From Methylocapsa sp. D3K7 (GTDB lineage: Bacteria; Pseudomonadota; Alphaproteobacteria; Rhizobiales; Beijerinckiaceae), in the NCBI RefSeq assembly GCF_029855125.1, contig NZ_CP123229.1, positions 310,001-374,000 of the forward strand: a stretch of DNA of 64,000 bases, in the 5' to 3' direction. The translations under genes and the position numbers were made by a program. Positions 39,332-48,338 of this stretch are shown in pieces (position 1 is the first letter of the stretch; the number at the start of each line of letters is the position of its first letter). Below the pieces are notes generated by a model that saw nothing but the letters and a program-made list of their open reading frames with translations, did not search any database and was not told the DNA's origin.

Positions 39332-39841
39332 CTGACCATCGTAGTTTTTTATCGCCCCATCCAGCGGCTCACCGCGCGGTCTGGGCCTTGCTGGTGGCCA
39401 ACAGCTATCTTGAAGCGGAGGTGGAACGTCTGGAAAAGGCCGTGTCGCTGGGTTATGTGCGCGGCCGCATCAGGAGGCCACGAGGGTTGACCGGCGACCC
39501 CAGGCGCTGAGCAGCGGGTCATCCGCTCAAATTCGGGTGTTTCCGATCGTTCGCGACGGGTTGCCTCGAACGGTTTTGCGAACGCTGCCGCCTGAGAACT
39601 GACAAATACTGTCAAGCTTGGCATGCAAATTGCTGATTTGATTTTGGCTTGGTCCTCCCAGGCTTATGCGTGCCAACTTCCCCCTGGTCTGGCGTATCAG
39701 GCCGGATCAGGGGGCTTTTTGGTGGCGGCTACGACATACAACTCTTGCGGCTGCTGGAGTAACAGGTAGCAGGCGGCTCACACTGCCGCACTTGCCGTTA
39801 GCAGCCTTCGGTGCGCATCATGCTCCAGAGGAGTGAGGCAA
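39332..39841. other. Gene-poor region with coding remnant and terminator
   Basis: Holds a plus-strand frame without a start (about 39365-39510; AVWALLVANSYLEAEVERLE, KAVSLGYVRGRI) that looks like a gene fragment, then the terminator-like hairpin at 39680. No intact gene is supported. Confidence 0.35.
39680..39720 (+). terminator. Rho-independent terminator-like hairpin
   Basis: CCCCCTG (39680-39686) pairs with CAGGGGG (39708-39714) and is followed by CTTTTT. A TCCTCCC sequence lies just upstream (39653-39659). It may end a small RNA or the degraded frame upstream. Confidence 0.6.
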
Positions 39842-40243
39842 ATGCCACCTAACGAAAAGGACATTCGTCAGGCGATTATCGAGGCTGCCGAGCGCCTGTA
39901 CCGTAAATACGGTTTTCGGAAAACGACGGTCGCAGATATCGCGCGCGAACTGCATATGTCGCCGGCGAATGTTTTTCGCTTCTTCGCGTCGAAATCGGAA
40001 ATCAACGAGGCCGTTTGGCTCAGAAGGCCCCCTCCAGAGGAACCAGAAGCAATCATCCACCCAAGGGGAGGATCGCCGCTCGGCTCCAGCGATGGAGCAG
40101 CGGAGAAAGTGCCGATGAGTATAGCAAAGGCGGCTCGTAAGCCGCCCTGCCGTAGCCGGTCAGGGGTTATGCGGCTTCCTGGGCGAACGATTCCAGAAAA
40201 GCGTCAACACAATCGTCCGGGAAGTCGTCCTGCATTGATATGA
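39842..40243 (+). pseudogene. Truncated TetR-family regulator
   Basis: The first ~55 residues are a normal TetR DNA-binding domain: IIEAAERLYRKYGFRKTTVADIA, split as AAERLYRKYGFRKTT and DIARELHMSPANVFRFFASKSEI. After NEAVW the sequence becomes non-homologous and Arg/Pro-rich, so the ligand-binding domain is lost. The open frame ends at 40243 and overlaps the end of a real minus-strand gene. GAGGAGTGAGG precedes the ATG. Confidence 0.65.
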
Positions 40244-40469
40244 TGTACTCCGCTTTTATTCTCGCGTCGCCCAACGTTTCGCATGGATAGGCGCAGAGTT
40301 CGAACAACGCCCTTTGCGCGGAATCGCATGCCTCGCGCCAGTGACGCTCAGTTTCAGCACTGAGAGTGCCGGCAGCATCCTCTTCATTCATCCGGTCGCA
40401 AATCGCCTCGAATGCGGCAAAAGCGGTGCGGCGAGCGTCTATGAGGTCAAGTAACGTTGTGGCCATCAT
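40167..40469 (-). CDS. Small acidic protein, third gene of a coupled micro-operon
   Basis: 100 residues (MMATTLLDLIDARRTAFAAF...), all-helical and acidic, ending FLESFAQEAA. Its ATGATGG start overlaps the preceding stop by four bases. The three genes at 40971-40167 form a translationally coupled set. No family recognised. Confidence 0.65.
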   Translation of the reverse strand: MMATTLLDLIDARRTAFAAFEAICDRMNEEDAAGTLSAETERHWREACDSAQRALFELCAYPCETLGDARIKAEYIISMQDDFPDDCVDAFLESFAQEAA

Positions 40470-40750
40470 GCAGCCCCCTCTTCATCGACATAGTCGAACT
40501 GGTCGATCATATCGTAGGCTGTCTCGATGCTCTCGGCGGCGTAATGTGATGCCGAGGCAATGGCGTGCAGGTAATCTTCATTGCCCTGTATATCACCGTC
40601 AATAAGCTCATTCGCCGCCAGCTCCGCGAGCCTTAGAATGTTCGTGGTATGCTGTAGATGACGGTGTACTTCTTGGATTTTGCATAGAGGGATTGGAGCG
40701 GCTACCGCCGCCGCATCCGACGCTTTGCATTTTGGTTTCGTGGCCATCAT
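40466..40750 (-). CDS. Small helical protein, second gene of the micro-operon
   Basis: 94 residues. MMATKPKCKASDAAAV leader, then helical ILRLAELAANELIDGDIQG, YLHAIASASHYAAES and IETAYDMIDQFDYVDEE. It is clearly related to the first gene of the set (LKLINLAADQFANGDVDD, GIYAASNVAVRGLDDAYNSID), so the pair arose by duplication. Start overlaps the preceding stop. Confidence 0.65.
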   Translation of the reverse strand: MMATKPKCKASDAAAVAAPIPLCKIQEVHRHLQHTTNILRLAELAANELIDGDIQGNEDYLHAIASASHYAAESIETAYDMIDQFDYVDEEGAA

Positions 40751-40971
40751 GCGACCTCCGGTTCATCGCTCGATGTCTGAAGAGACCGGATAAGAGGACC
40801 CATTTCCATGCTCGCATGATCGATCGAGTTGTATGCGTCGTCGAGGCCACGCACAGCCACATTCGATGCTGCATAAATCCCATGGATACAATCCAGATCG
40901 TCAACATCTCCGTTGGCAAACTGATCCGCCGCAAGATTAATCAACTTAAGAAGCTGGCACGCCTCATTCAT
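40747..40971 (-). CDS. Small helical protein, first gene of the micro-operon (start uncertain)
   Basis: 74 residues from the first ATG (MNEACQLLKLINLAADQF). The frame stays open upstream, and the upstream codons (LKPKTSKAPAASPIFDAEKA...) match the N-terminus of its paralogue at 40750, but the aligned first codon is CTG. Either a CTG start is used or the true start has been lost. Function unknown. Confidence 0.55.
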   Translation of the reverse strand: MNEACQLLKLINLAADQFANGDVDDLDCIHGIYAASNVAVRGLDDAYNSIDHASMEMGPLIRSLQTSSDEPEVA

Positions 40972-41219
40972 TTTGGAGTGCGCTTCTTGAAGTTTGCGCC
41001 GGGCTTTCTCGGCATCAAAAATCGGTGAGGCAGCCGGTGCTTTGCTGGTCTTAGGTTTCAGGCGTCGAGGTCATCGCCAAAAACGGCCGAGGGCCGCGCG
41101 GGCGGCTGAGGAAAGACGGCGCCAAAGGGTGCGCGTTCGCACGGAAGCGCAGTCCGTCCCCGGCTATCACAAACAAGGCGACCAGCGAAAGCGCATGAAC
41201 CAGACCAGAGGCGCAGACG

Positions 41220-41458
41220 ATGAAAAGTCTCAAGAAGATCGCGATTTTTTGTTTGATCACCTTGCCGCCACCAGCGTAGCCAATGCACGATTCCTGTAAG
41301 AGCCTGCCAATACTCCTATCTTTCCCACGTCCGGTCTCAAGGGGCAGGACAATGATTTGATTGTGATCAAGAGCACTGGGATCGCAGGGGCGCTTAATTG
41401 CAGTTTTGAGGCCCGCTTTGCCACTGGCGAACCTTTGTCGGCTAGCTCAAAGCAGTAA
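41220..41458 (+). pseudogene. Fragments of a PLD-family nuclease gene
   Basis: A signal-peptide-like frame MKSLKKIAIFCLITLPPPA stops at 41279; then 41330-41458 reads SGLKGQDNDLIVIKSTGIAG and FEARFATGEPL to a stop. That matches the C-terminus of the intact nuclease at 49993 (SGLKRQDNDLIVIESSGAAG). The whole catalytic middle is missing. Confidence 0.7.
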
Positions 41459-41464
41459 GGTTGG

Positions 41465-41719
41465 GTGGCGCCGAACCTCAACACCAACGATTGCCGCTGG
41501 CCGCTAGCAGAGTTGGACCGCGGCGAGAAAGGTCAGTTCCCTTTCTGTGGCGACGCGAGCGCTGAGCGGTACATCGCACCAGGCGTGCCTTGCCCATATT
41601 GCGCCACGCACGCTGACTTGGCTTATGAGCCGTCCCAAATGGCCAAGCGCACAATCGCCAAACTGGAGGCGGCGGAAGAGCGACGGCAAGAGCTAATATT
41701 GATTGCAGCGGCTGCTTGA
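41465..41719 (+). CDS. GcrA C-terminus-like mini-protein 2
   Basis: 84 residues from a GTG. NDCRWPLAELDRGEKG, FPFCGDAS and PCPYCATHADLAYEP form the same C-W-P / F-C-G / P-Y-C-x2-H / AY pattern as the gene at 39122, followed by a helical tail MAKRTIAKLEAAEERRQ. The GcrA DNA-binding N-terminus is absent. It stands alone after a nuclease-gene fragment. Confidence 0.7.
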   Translation: MAPNLNTNDCRWPLAELDRGEKGQFPFCGDASAERYIAPGVPCPYCATHADLAYEPSQMAKRTIAKLEAAEERRQELILIAAAA

Positions 41720-41798
41720 GGCGCCTGATCGCGGCGCCATTTTCCATCCGAGTTCACTGGCGGCCGGCTATCATAATCATGGACGCCACCGCGTTTGC

Positions 41799-41981
41799 CT
41801 AGTCGCCGTGCGTATCTCTTTCATCGAATCGGACTAGCAGGGTGCGTACATAATTAAGTCTTCCAACGGTGTCCTCGTTCGCGGCGCCGGTGGCTTCTAA
41901 AGTTTCGAGTTCCACGAGTCGTTCACGCAGAACTTCCGCCATCGTCTCGCCGATGTGCCGTTCAGTATCAAAGTCCATCAT
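41799..41981 (-). CDS. Small helical hypothetical protein
   Basis: 60 residues starting MMDFDTERHIGETMAEVL; GGAGGG is seven bases upstream. Charged helices throughout. Related to the truncated gene at 38808. Function unknown. Confidence 0.55.
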   Translation of the reverse strand: MMDFDTERHIGETMAEVLRERLVELETLEATGAANEDTVGRLNYVRTLLVRFDERDTHGD

Positions 41982-42011
41982 CGCTAAGCCCTCCATCACC
42001 CATCCGCAGAA

Positions 42012-42326
42012 TCATGCCGCTTTTCTGTCGCGCGCTGATGTCTCAGCGTGAGTTGATAAAATTTCGTCGAAATGGGGGTCTTGCTTCGAACGCATAGGTT
42101 CAGGGTGGAAGTTGCCAACGACCAATCCAACGACGTAGCCGATTTGGATGGTTGTGGTCAGCACGACGAAGTGAAGAAACGAGTCTAGAAGGTTGCTATT
42201 CATGTGTGCGGGGTCGGCGAGAACGAAAACGAGGGCGAGACCGCACGCCGGAATAAGAACGTAACATTTGAAGAATTGACCAAGTATGATCCCAAAGAGG
42301 ACGCCCACAATGACTAGCAGGGTCAT
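42012..42326 (-). CDS. Small membrane protein
   Basis: 104 residues from the ATG at 42326 with GGGGAG seven bases before it. Three hydrophobic segments: MTLLVIVGVLFGIILGQFF, IPACGLALVFVLA and FVVLTTTIQIGYVVGLVVG; polar C-terminus. No family known to me. Confidence 0.6.
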   Translation of the reverse strand: MTLLVIVGVLFGIILGQFFKCYVLIPACGLALVFVLADPAHMNSNLLDSFLHFVVLTTTIQIGYVVGLVVGNFHPEPMRSKQDPHFDEILSTHAETSARDRKAA

Positions 42327-42600
42327 TCCAATCTCCCCGGCGCTCTGGTGTCGCGCCCGCTGTATGGCATAAGTGTAATTCAAAGATAACTACTGCCATT
42401 CGTCATAAATTATTGTGTGTTTGCACACATAACCCAAATAGGCCAAGCCTGCCGATGCATTAATTGGTCATGGCAGAGTTCAACCAATGGCAGAAATTCT
42501 TGGTCGATATGGCCATGGGCTTTGCGGGCGATAAGCGGCCCACGCTGAGACGAGCTGGGAAAAGAGCCTGCCACCGTGACAGCCGATAGGGACAATGCAC

Positions 42601-43991
42601 GGAGCTATGGCCGAAAGTTGGTGACAGCGTAATGAGGTGAGGCGGCGTATCGTGGGGTGTTCGAAGCTCCACTTTCCATTAAAGGAAGATACGCCGTGAC
42701 CCAGAATAATATCGTTAAATTCGCCGAGCCAGGTGCATTTGAGGATCCACTTACTGAAGTTTTGCGCTGCGGGGCGCGGAAGCTTTTGGCCGATGCCATC
42801 GAGGCCGAGGTTTCCGATTTCCTTGACCGGCATTCCCGCTTTTTGACTGAGGAAGGTCAGCAAAGGCTGGTTCGCCATGGGCATTTGCCCGAGCGCGAGA
42901 TCATGACCGGTATCGGTCCGGTCGGCGTGCGCGCGCCCCGGGTTCGCGATCGTGTCGGCCAGGGCGAGGCGCGCATCCGCTTTTCGTCGGCGATTCTGCC
43001 GCCCTATGCGCGCCGATCGAAGAGCCTCGAGGTGTTGATCCCGATCCTCTACCTGAAGGGCATATCCACGGGCGATTTCGAGGAGGCGCTGGCCGCGTTG
43101 CTTGGCAAGGATGCCGGCGGCCTTTCGGCATCAACCGTCGCAAGGCTTAAGGACGCTTGGGTCGACGAGCACGTGCGCTGGTCGAAGCGTGACCTTACTG
43201 CCAAGCGCTATGTCTACTTTTGGGTTGACGGGATCTACGTTCAAGCTCGGCTAGAAGATGACGCTCAGTGCCTATTGGTCATTGTCGGTGCGACGCCGGA
43301 AGGCAAAAAGGAATTCGTCGCTCTCGCCGACGGTGTCCGCGAGAGTACGCAATCCTGGAAGGAAATGCTCCTCGATCTGAGACGACGGGGGCTTACGATC
43401 GGTCCCGAGCTCGCGGTTGCCGACGGCGCACTCGGGTTCTGGAAAGCACTCGAGGAGGTTTGGCCAAAGACCCGCGGTCAACGCTGTTGGGTGCACAAGA
43501 CCGCCAATGTTTTGAACAAGTTGCCAAAGAGCCAACAGGCAAAGGCCAAGCGCGCATTGGAGGAGATCTGGATGGCCGAGACCAAGAAGGATGCTCTCGT
43601 CGCCTTCGACGCGTTCGTCGAAATCTACGCCATCAAATATGAGAAGGCGGTCGAATGCCTGACCAAAGATCGCGAAACTTTGCTCGCCTTCTACGACTTC
43701 CCAGCAGAGCACTGGAAGCATCTGCGCACGTCGAACCCCATCGAGAGCACATTCGCGACCGTGCGCCACCGAACGATACGCTCCAAGGGGTGCCTATCGA
43801 ACAAAACAGCTATCGCCATGGTCTTCAAGCTTGCTCAAGCGGCGGAGAAACATTGGCGTCGCCTCGATGGAAAAAGTCAATTGCCAAAGGTCGTTCTCGG
43901 AGTAAAGTTCACTGACGGAATCGAGGTTGCAAAAGAACAAGTTCAAACTGCCGCCTGACCTCGCTCGTCACCAAAATTCAATCATAGCTCC
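42601..43991 (+). mobile_element. IS256-family insertion sequence
   Basis: About 1.39 kb. The left end is GGAGCTATGGCCGAAAG and the right end, as complement, GGAGCTATGATTGAATT. AATGCAC flanks both sides (42594-42600, 43992-43998), consistent with an 8-bp target duplication with one ambiguous base. Contains one intact transposase. Confidence 0.9.
42696..43958 (+). CDS. IS256-family (mutator-type) transposase
   Basis: 420 residues from GTG at 42696, preceded by AAAGGAAG; an upstream GTG at 42657 lacks a ribosome site. DDE catalytic residues: YFWVDGIYVQARL (Asp), PELAVADGALGFWKAL (Asp) and TSNPIESTFATVRHRT (Glu), the last being the IS256 signature. Looks intact and possibly active. Confidence 0.95.
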   Translation: MTQNNIVKFAEPGAFEDPLTEVLRCGARKLLADAIEAEVSDFLDRHSRFLTEEGQQRLVRHGHLPEREIMTGIGPVGVRAPRVRDRVGQGEARIRFSSAILPPYARRSKSLEVLIPILYLKGISTGDFEEALAALLGKDAGGLSASTVARLKDAWVDEHVRWSKRDLTAKRYVYFWVDGIYVQARLEDDAQCLLVIVGATPEGKKEFVALADGVRESTQSWKEMLLDLRRRGLTIGPELAVADGALGFWKALEEVWPKTRGQRCWVHKTANVLNKLPKSQQAKAKRALEEIWMAETKKDALVAFDAFVEIYAIKYEKAVECLTKDRETLLAFYDFPAEHWKHLRTSNPIESTFATVRHRTIRSKGCLSNKTAIAMVFKLAQAAEKHWRRLDGKSQLPKVVLGVKFTDGIEVAKEQVQTAA

Positions 43992-44184
43992 AATGCACGT
44001 GTAGAAAGTTGAGCGCGGAGAAGCGGCTGGCTTTGGCCCTCAAAGCTGTTCAAGCTCGCTGGTATCGCCCCCTGCGTCAGAACCGCCGGACATCTTCAAC
44101 GTGAATGTCCCGGACCTGTGGCGGTTTCGTGAGATGGGAGACCAACCCAAATCGACGAACGGTTTTTGCGTCCGGCGTCAGCCG

Positions 44185-44877
44185 TTACTGGACTTGCAAC
44201 AGCAGCGCGACGAGTTCGCTTTGCCGGTGCGTATCGGTCTTGGCGAACACGGATTTCAACTGATTGCGCGCCGTCTCGCGCGTAATCTTCAACTCTCGGG
44301 CAGCAGTATCGGGAGGGGCGCCGCGCGCAATGATACAGGCTAGCTTGGCTTCCGCGGGCGTGAGGCGGAACGTCTTGGCAATGATCGCCGCGGATGGCCC
44401 CGGCCTCGGACCCAAGGCGTTCAACGTCAAGAGCGCGCGCACTGCCTGCGCCGGTGTATGCACTGCCCCCTCGAACGGCCAAATCCGTACGATGACCGGT
44501 AATTTGTCCACGCGAGGAACGATGACTGGCTCCAACGCCGGAGGATCAAGTCTTTGCGGATTGGTCAACTGATCGATGGCTTCCTTGAGAAGGGAACGCG
44601 AGTCCGGATCACGAACGAACAGCCGCCGGTCCTTGATCCGGATATTATCGTCGAAAACAACTTCGGCCGCAGCGTTCGCGTCGGCGACACATCCGTGCCG
44701 GTCGAGAGCGATCGCGGGCAGACGCATTGCATTGAGCGCGGCGGTCGGGGACGAGCCGGTTCCGAGCGCTCCCGGGATCGCCGCGATCTCCATCAGTCGC
44801 CGGGTGAAGGAGGCGAGAATGCGCTCTTCTTCGGCACGAAGGTGGCTGACTTCCGAATTCTCGTCCAAAATAGTCAT
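44185..44877 (-). CDS. LuxR-type regulator
   Basis: 230 residues. The C-terminal 60 residues form a LuxR helix-turn-helix: FRLTPAEAKLACIIARGA, AARELKITRETARNQLKSVF, AKTDTHRQSELVALL. The N-terminal half resembles a PAS-like domain (LPAIALDRHGCVADANAAAE). No response-regulator phosphorylation site is seen. AGGA lies six bases before the ATG. Larger relatives carry two sensory domains, so this may be a short form. Target genes unknown. Confidence 0.85.
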   Translation of the reverse strand: MTILDENSEVSHLRAEEERILASFTRRLMEIAAIPGALGTGSSPTAALNAMRLPAIALDRHGCVADANAAAEVVFDDNIRIKDRRLFVRDPDSRSLLKEAIDQLTNPQRLDPPALEPVIVPRVDKLPVIVRIWPFEGAVHTPAQAVRALLTLNALGPRPGPSAAIIAKTFRLTPAEAKLACIIARGAPPDTAARELKITRETARNQLKSVFAKTDTHRQSELVALLLQVQ

Positions 44878-45112
44878 TTGGGGTCCTAAAATACACTTCG
44901 ATGACCGACGAAAGTCAAAAGGGACAGTTGTCCTGCACTCACCGCTCCAGACGCCAAAGACGTCACTACCTGGCTTGGCAGTGACGTCTCAGATGCAAAT
45001 TTTTTGAAACGTGTGTTTGATGAATTATAATGGGTATTCGTATTCAGCATAACCCATTTGGGAAAATTGTAAAATTTTTTGTGTTTTTGCCAGCTCGGCT
45101 CGCGACCCCCAC

Positions 45113-45400
45113 TTAAGGTGAATGCCGTGGCACTTGCGGTATCGATTGATCAAGGGATACTGCGGCCGGGGACAGTTCGTCGGCTGTCTTGGCTGCCCCG
45201 TGCTGGGCATGCTTTAGGATACTATGGATTCTCCTCGCTTTCCCGGGGTCCGCGAGTGCCAAATATTCGAGCCAAAGCCTATTCACTTCGAGCCTGTACG
45301 CCTCAAGGGCGGCCATCGCGCCCAACCACGCAGCCCTCGCAGAGAGTGCCTGCTCAGGTGTCCCGGTCATGGACCCCTTCGGCCGATGGCTTTTTTTCAT
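45113..45400 (-). CDS. Small hypothetical protein
   Basis: 95 residues, helical (ALSARAAWLGAMAALEAYRL, EVNRLWLEYLALAD), five bases after the stop of the gene at 45406. No family recognised. Confidence 0.5.
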   Translation of the reverse strand: MKKSHRPKGSMTGTPEQALSARAAWLGAMAALEAYRLEVNRLWLEYLALADPGKARRIHSILKHAQHGAAKTADELSPAAVSLDQSIPQVPRHSP

Positions 45401-45405
45401 GTGGC

Positions 45406-45687
45406 TTATCCACCCGGTGACCTGGGATCGATGGCGTCGGCGATTTTTTTGAGTTCGATGGCTACTCGCCTCGCTTCGTCTGGTGAAAGTACCGTGTGAG
45501 AGCGGTCGAGATCGATATGCACGTAGCCATCAAACCCAAGAATCGCGCCTCCGGCGACTAGCGCGACGCAATGATCGGATATGCTCTTGCGCGGGGGGAT
45601 AACACGATAGGCGAAATGGGCGAAGAGCGTTAACGCGGTCAAAACAACACCTCCGAAGTCTAGATGACTCCCCAGCTGCTTCAACAA
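45406..45687 (-). CDS. Small protein with hydrophobic segments
   Basis: 93 residues; the only in-frame start near the beginning is TTG. Hydrophobic N-terminal half (FGGVVLTALTLFAHFAYRV; CVALVAGGAILGF) and a polar helical tail (SPDEARRVAIELKKIADAID). Forms a unit with the gene at 45113. No family recognised. Confidence 0.45.
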   Translation of the reverse strand: MLKQLGSHLDFGGVVLTALTLFAHFAYRVIPPRKSISDHCVALVAGGAILGFDGYVHIDLDRSHTVLSPDEARRVAIELKKIADAIDPRSPGG

Positions 45688-45813
45688 ATGACATTAGTTC
45701 ACTATTTCGTGAAATTATCAAAAATAGCTCACAAAGCAACGCTTTTTACACGCCCCCGCTAATTACATTGAGCTAGACCTAGTTTGTGACCGCGGCGAAG
45801 GATGCCACAGCTG

Positions 45814-46068
45814 TCACGGAGCGATGGCCTCTCCGTTGCTGCGATTGCAGCCTAATTCATCCGCCAAGGAAGCGAGTGCTACGGGCCGTACAAGACCGCC
45901 CGTCTCGTCAATTACCGCGGATGCTTCCAATCGGCCCTGAGGACTGGCTGGCCAATACCATAATTTCCGTCCCTTGCCTTCGGCCGCAAGAGCCGCGTCT
46001 ATCTTGAGTATCAATTCTCGCTCTGCCGCCGATGCCATTTTGCGATATCGCCGTTGTGGGTCTGCCAT
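45814..46068 (-). CDS. Small hypothetical protein
   Basis: 84 residues from MADPQRRYRKMASAAERE; a later start at MASAAERE is possible. Middle contains LWYWPASPQGRLEASAVIDE. Divergent from the XRE gene at 46176, so the 107-bp gap may hold a shared control region. Confidence 0.45.
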   Translation of the reverse strand: MADPQRRYRKMASAAERELILKIDAALAAEGKGRKLWYWPASPQGRLEASAVIDETGGLVRPVALASLADELGCNRSNGEAIAP

Positions 46069-46175
46069 TTTGTTTTGCCATCGAATATGATTTATTATCA
46101 AACACTATTGAATTATGTTCATGAATATATGTCAAGTATGCTTGATATTTAATCATCAGATTGTGAATTGGCATT

Positions 46176-46409
46176 ATGATCACGATTGACCAAATTCGCG
46201 CAGGGCGAGCGATGGCCCGGTTGACCCAGGCGCAACTTGCAGCGGAGGCTGGTATCTCGACAACGGCAATGAATAACATTGAACATGGCACGGACGCCAA
46301 GGGATCGACGCTGCGCGCAATCCAAACCGCTCTCGAAAAAGCCGGAATCGAATTCGACTCGGATGGGCGAGGTGTCCGGCTTGCACCAGGGCAGGCACAG
46401 GAAAAGTGA
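46176..46409 (+). CDS. XRE-family small regulator (intact copy)
   Basis: 77 residues. ARLTQAQLAAEAGISTTAMN is a Cro/CI helix-turn-helix and the tail ALEKAGIEFDSDGRGVRLAP is typical of this phage-type family. Two damaged relatives lie at 48710 and 53893. It precedes the SRAP gene by 86 bp and may control it. Confidence 0.8.
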   Translation: MITIDQIRAGRAMARLTQAQLAAEAGISTTAMNNIEHGTDAKGSTLRAIQTALEKAGIEFDSDGRGVRLAPGQAQEK

Positions 46410-46495
46410 GAGTGTGGTGATCCGACCACCAATCCTCCGTTTGCCCCAAAGGCGCAGCTTCTCACCGATTTCCAATAATTTGATAAGCTTGCGCC

Positions 46496-47176
46496 ATGTG
46501 CGGACGCTTCACCCAATCCTACACATGGCACGAGTTGGTCGAGCTTTACCGGCTTACTCAACCCGCCACCAATCTACGGCCTCGCTACAATATCGCCCCA
46601 ACCACGACAATCGATGTTTTGAGATTGGCAGAGACCGGCCCCGAGCTTGTTCCGATGCGCTGGGGTCTCATTCCTGGATGGTGGAAAAAGACCATCAAGG
46701 AGGTGCCATCGACATTTAACGCGCGGGCTGAAACGATTTCCGAAAAGCCAATGTTCCGTTCGGCTTTTAAACGCACGCGCTGCATCGTTCCGGTGACCGG
46801 CTATTATGAGTGGCGTACGGTCGAGAAAGCCAAGCAGCCTCATTTCATATGCGCGGCGGATGGCGCGGTGCTCTCGATTGCTGGCCTCTGGGATCAATGG
46901 AAAGACCCAGCAACCAGCGAGACAATTTCGAGCGCCACTTTGATCATCACCGCCGCCAACGATTTCGCGCGCTGCATTCATGAACGAATGCCGGTCTTTC
47001 TCGGCAGTGATGATCATGATGCATGGCTGACCGGAAAGGCTGGCGTTGACGTGTTGCGATCCGCGCCGAACCATCTCTTACGCATGTGGCCGGTCTCGAC
47101 ACGTGTCAATAAGTCCGGTCAGGGCGACGATGACCCCAGCTTGATTGAATCAATCGAGGCCAGCATTGTGGGATAA
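46496..47176 (+). CDS. SRAP/YedK (HMCES-like) abasic-site DNA-protein crosslinker
   Basis: 226 residues, usual length. MCGRFTQ gives the catalytic Cys2; RPRYNIAPTT, MRWGLIPGWWK, FNARAETI, RCIVPVTGYYEW (with the active-site Glu) and HERMPVFL are family motifs. SRAP proteins bind covalently to abasic sites in single-stranded DNA. No LexA box was found upstream. Pieces of the same gene lie at 51597 and 57619, so the island has held at least three copies. Confidence 0.95.
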   Translation: MCGRFTQSYTWHELVELYRLTQPATNLRPRYNIAPTTTIDVLRLAETGPELVPMRWGLIPGWWKKTIKEVPSTFNARAETISEKPMFRSAFKRTRCIVPVTGYYEWRTVEKAKQPHFICAADGAVLSIAGLWDQWKDPATSETISSATLIITAANDFARCIHERMPVFLGSDDHDAWLTGKAGVDVLRSAPNHLLRMWPVSTRVNKSGQGDDDPSLIESIEASIVG

Positions 47177-47276
47177 TTGCTTGGTATCACTTTTGCGCCT
47201 GCGCCCGGAATCTCAGCCCATCCTGAGCAACCCCCCGCATGTGCCTACGGGTAGCGTTTACTTCCAAATCCCTGGC

Positions 47277-47438
47277 TTATTCGACCGGCGCTGGCCTAGC
47301 CGTAACAATGGCATTATCTGCAAGGGATGCTGCCAGCAGCTGTTCCCGCCATGCAATGAATTCCGGAGTCATATGTGCCACTGTCATGTCCGCAATGGTA
47401 CAAAGCTGATTAACAGTCGGCTTGAATTTCATTTCCAT
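47277..47438 (-). CDS. Possible small protein
   Basis: 53 residues (MEMKFKPTVNQLCTIADMTV... FIAWREQLLAASLADNA). Composition is protein-like, but there is no clear ribosome site and no known relative. The rest of 47177-47807 shows only the hairpin at 47720. Confidence 0.35.
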   Translation of the reverse strand: MEMKFKPTVNQLCTIADMTVAHMTPEFIAWREQLLAASLADNAIVTARPAPVE

Positions 47439-47719
47439 ATCCTTATTACGCCCGCACGCCACCCCTCTCCCGTCTGAGGGTAAGTAGCTCCGACCAGTAA
47501 GTTCCATCAGCGGGGCAGCATCGTCGTGACCGCGATCCTATTTGCCACCCACCCAACTGCCCGGCTCATGCCAGCACAATTGCTCGAATTGGTGGGGCCG
47601 TGACGTTTATGATCAATACCCAAACGGATCATGATTTATATCAGCATGTGACTAAGTTCTAAGTGTGCTGACCGTTCCCGTGTTCTGCTTTCAAGCGTCA
47701 GCACTTATTTATGAGTAGG

Positions 47720-47761
47720 CCCCTGGTCCGAATAGCCCCCCTTCTCTGGCCAGGGGTTTTT
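47720..47761 (+). terminator. Rho-independent terminator-like hairpin, C-rich loop
   Basis: CCCCTGG (47720-47726) pairs with CCAGGGG (47750-47756), followed by TTTTT. The loop contains CCCCCC. No gene ends nearby on this strand, so it may terminate a small RNA beginning around 47650. Confidence 0.6.
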
Positions 47762-47807
47762 GCATCCACTCAAAAGCCGCGGACCACTCCACCGGCTCGT
47801 ACGCATT

Positions 47808-47915
47808 TCAGTGGTCGCCGAAAAAGCGCATCACCAGCGAGAGACCGCTGAGGATGCTTATTACGCAGGCGATGCAAATTAAAACGATGCGCCAGGCCCA
47901 AGATTCCAGAACCAT
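47808..47915 (-). CDS. 35-residue membrane micro-protein
   Basis: MVLESWAWRIVLICIACVIS then SILSGLSLVMRFFGDH; a single hydrophobic helix. GGAAG seven bases upstream of the ATG supports translation. Function unknown. Confidence 0.5.
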   Translation of the reverse strand: MVLESWAWRIVLICIACVISILSGLSLVMRFFGDH

Positions 47916-47979
47916 GAGATTACTTCCCTTTGGCGCCGCGCTCCAAGGCCCAGAGTCATACAGTTAGCCGGACAAGCGC

Positions 47980-48255
47980 GTGGATTTTAAGCAGCCCGAT
48001 CATGCGTTGACCTTTCCAGCCGCGCCAATGCTCTCCGCACCGCGGCCAGGCGTGAGACTCAAACAGAGGGCAAAGAGCGTTGAGGAAATCTCAAGGCAAA
48101 TCGACGTGCTCGAAGAGAAAATTTTCACCGTACCAACGCCCACGGCGCCCAGCCCCGAAGCCGCCATGAACACAATGAGAAAAGCCGTCGCCGAAAATAA
48201 AGTGGCGAAGCTCAAAGCCCGCCGTAAACGGATCAGACGCGGCGCATCAAAATAA
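47980..48255 (+). CDS. Small basic hypothetical protein
   Basis: 91 residues from GTG. A helical part VEEISRQIDVLEEKIFTVP and a very basic tail (VAKLKARRKRIRRGASK). No family recognised. Confidence 0.5.
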   Translation: MDFKQPDHALTFPAAPMLSAPRPGVRLKQRAKSVEEISRQIDVLEEKIFTVPTPTAPSPEAAMNTMRKAVAENKVAKLKARRKRIRRGASK

Positions 48256-48338
48256 GCACGCCGCTACCAAACTGAAGAAAGGCGATTAGTTAGGCTTGGG
48301 CGATCCGCAAAAAGAATGGATCGAAAAGGAAGCAACCC

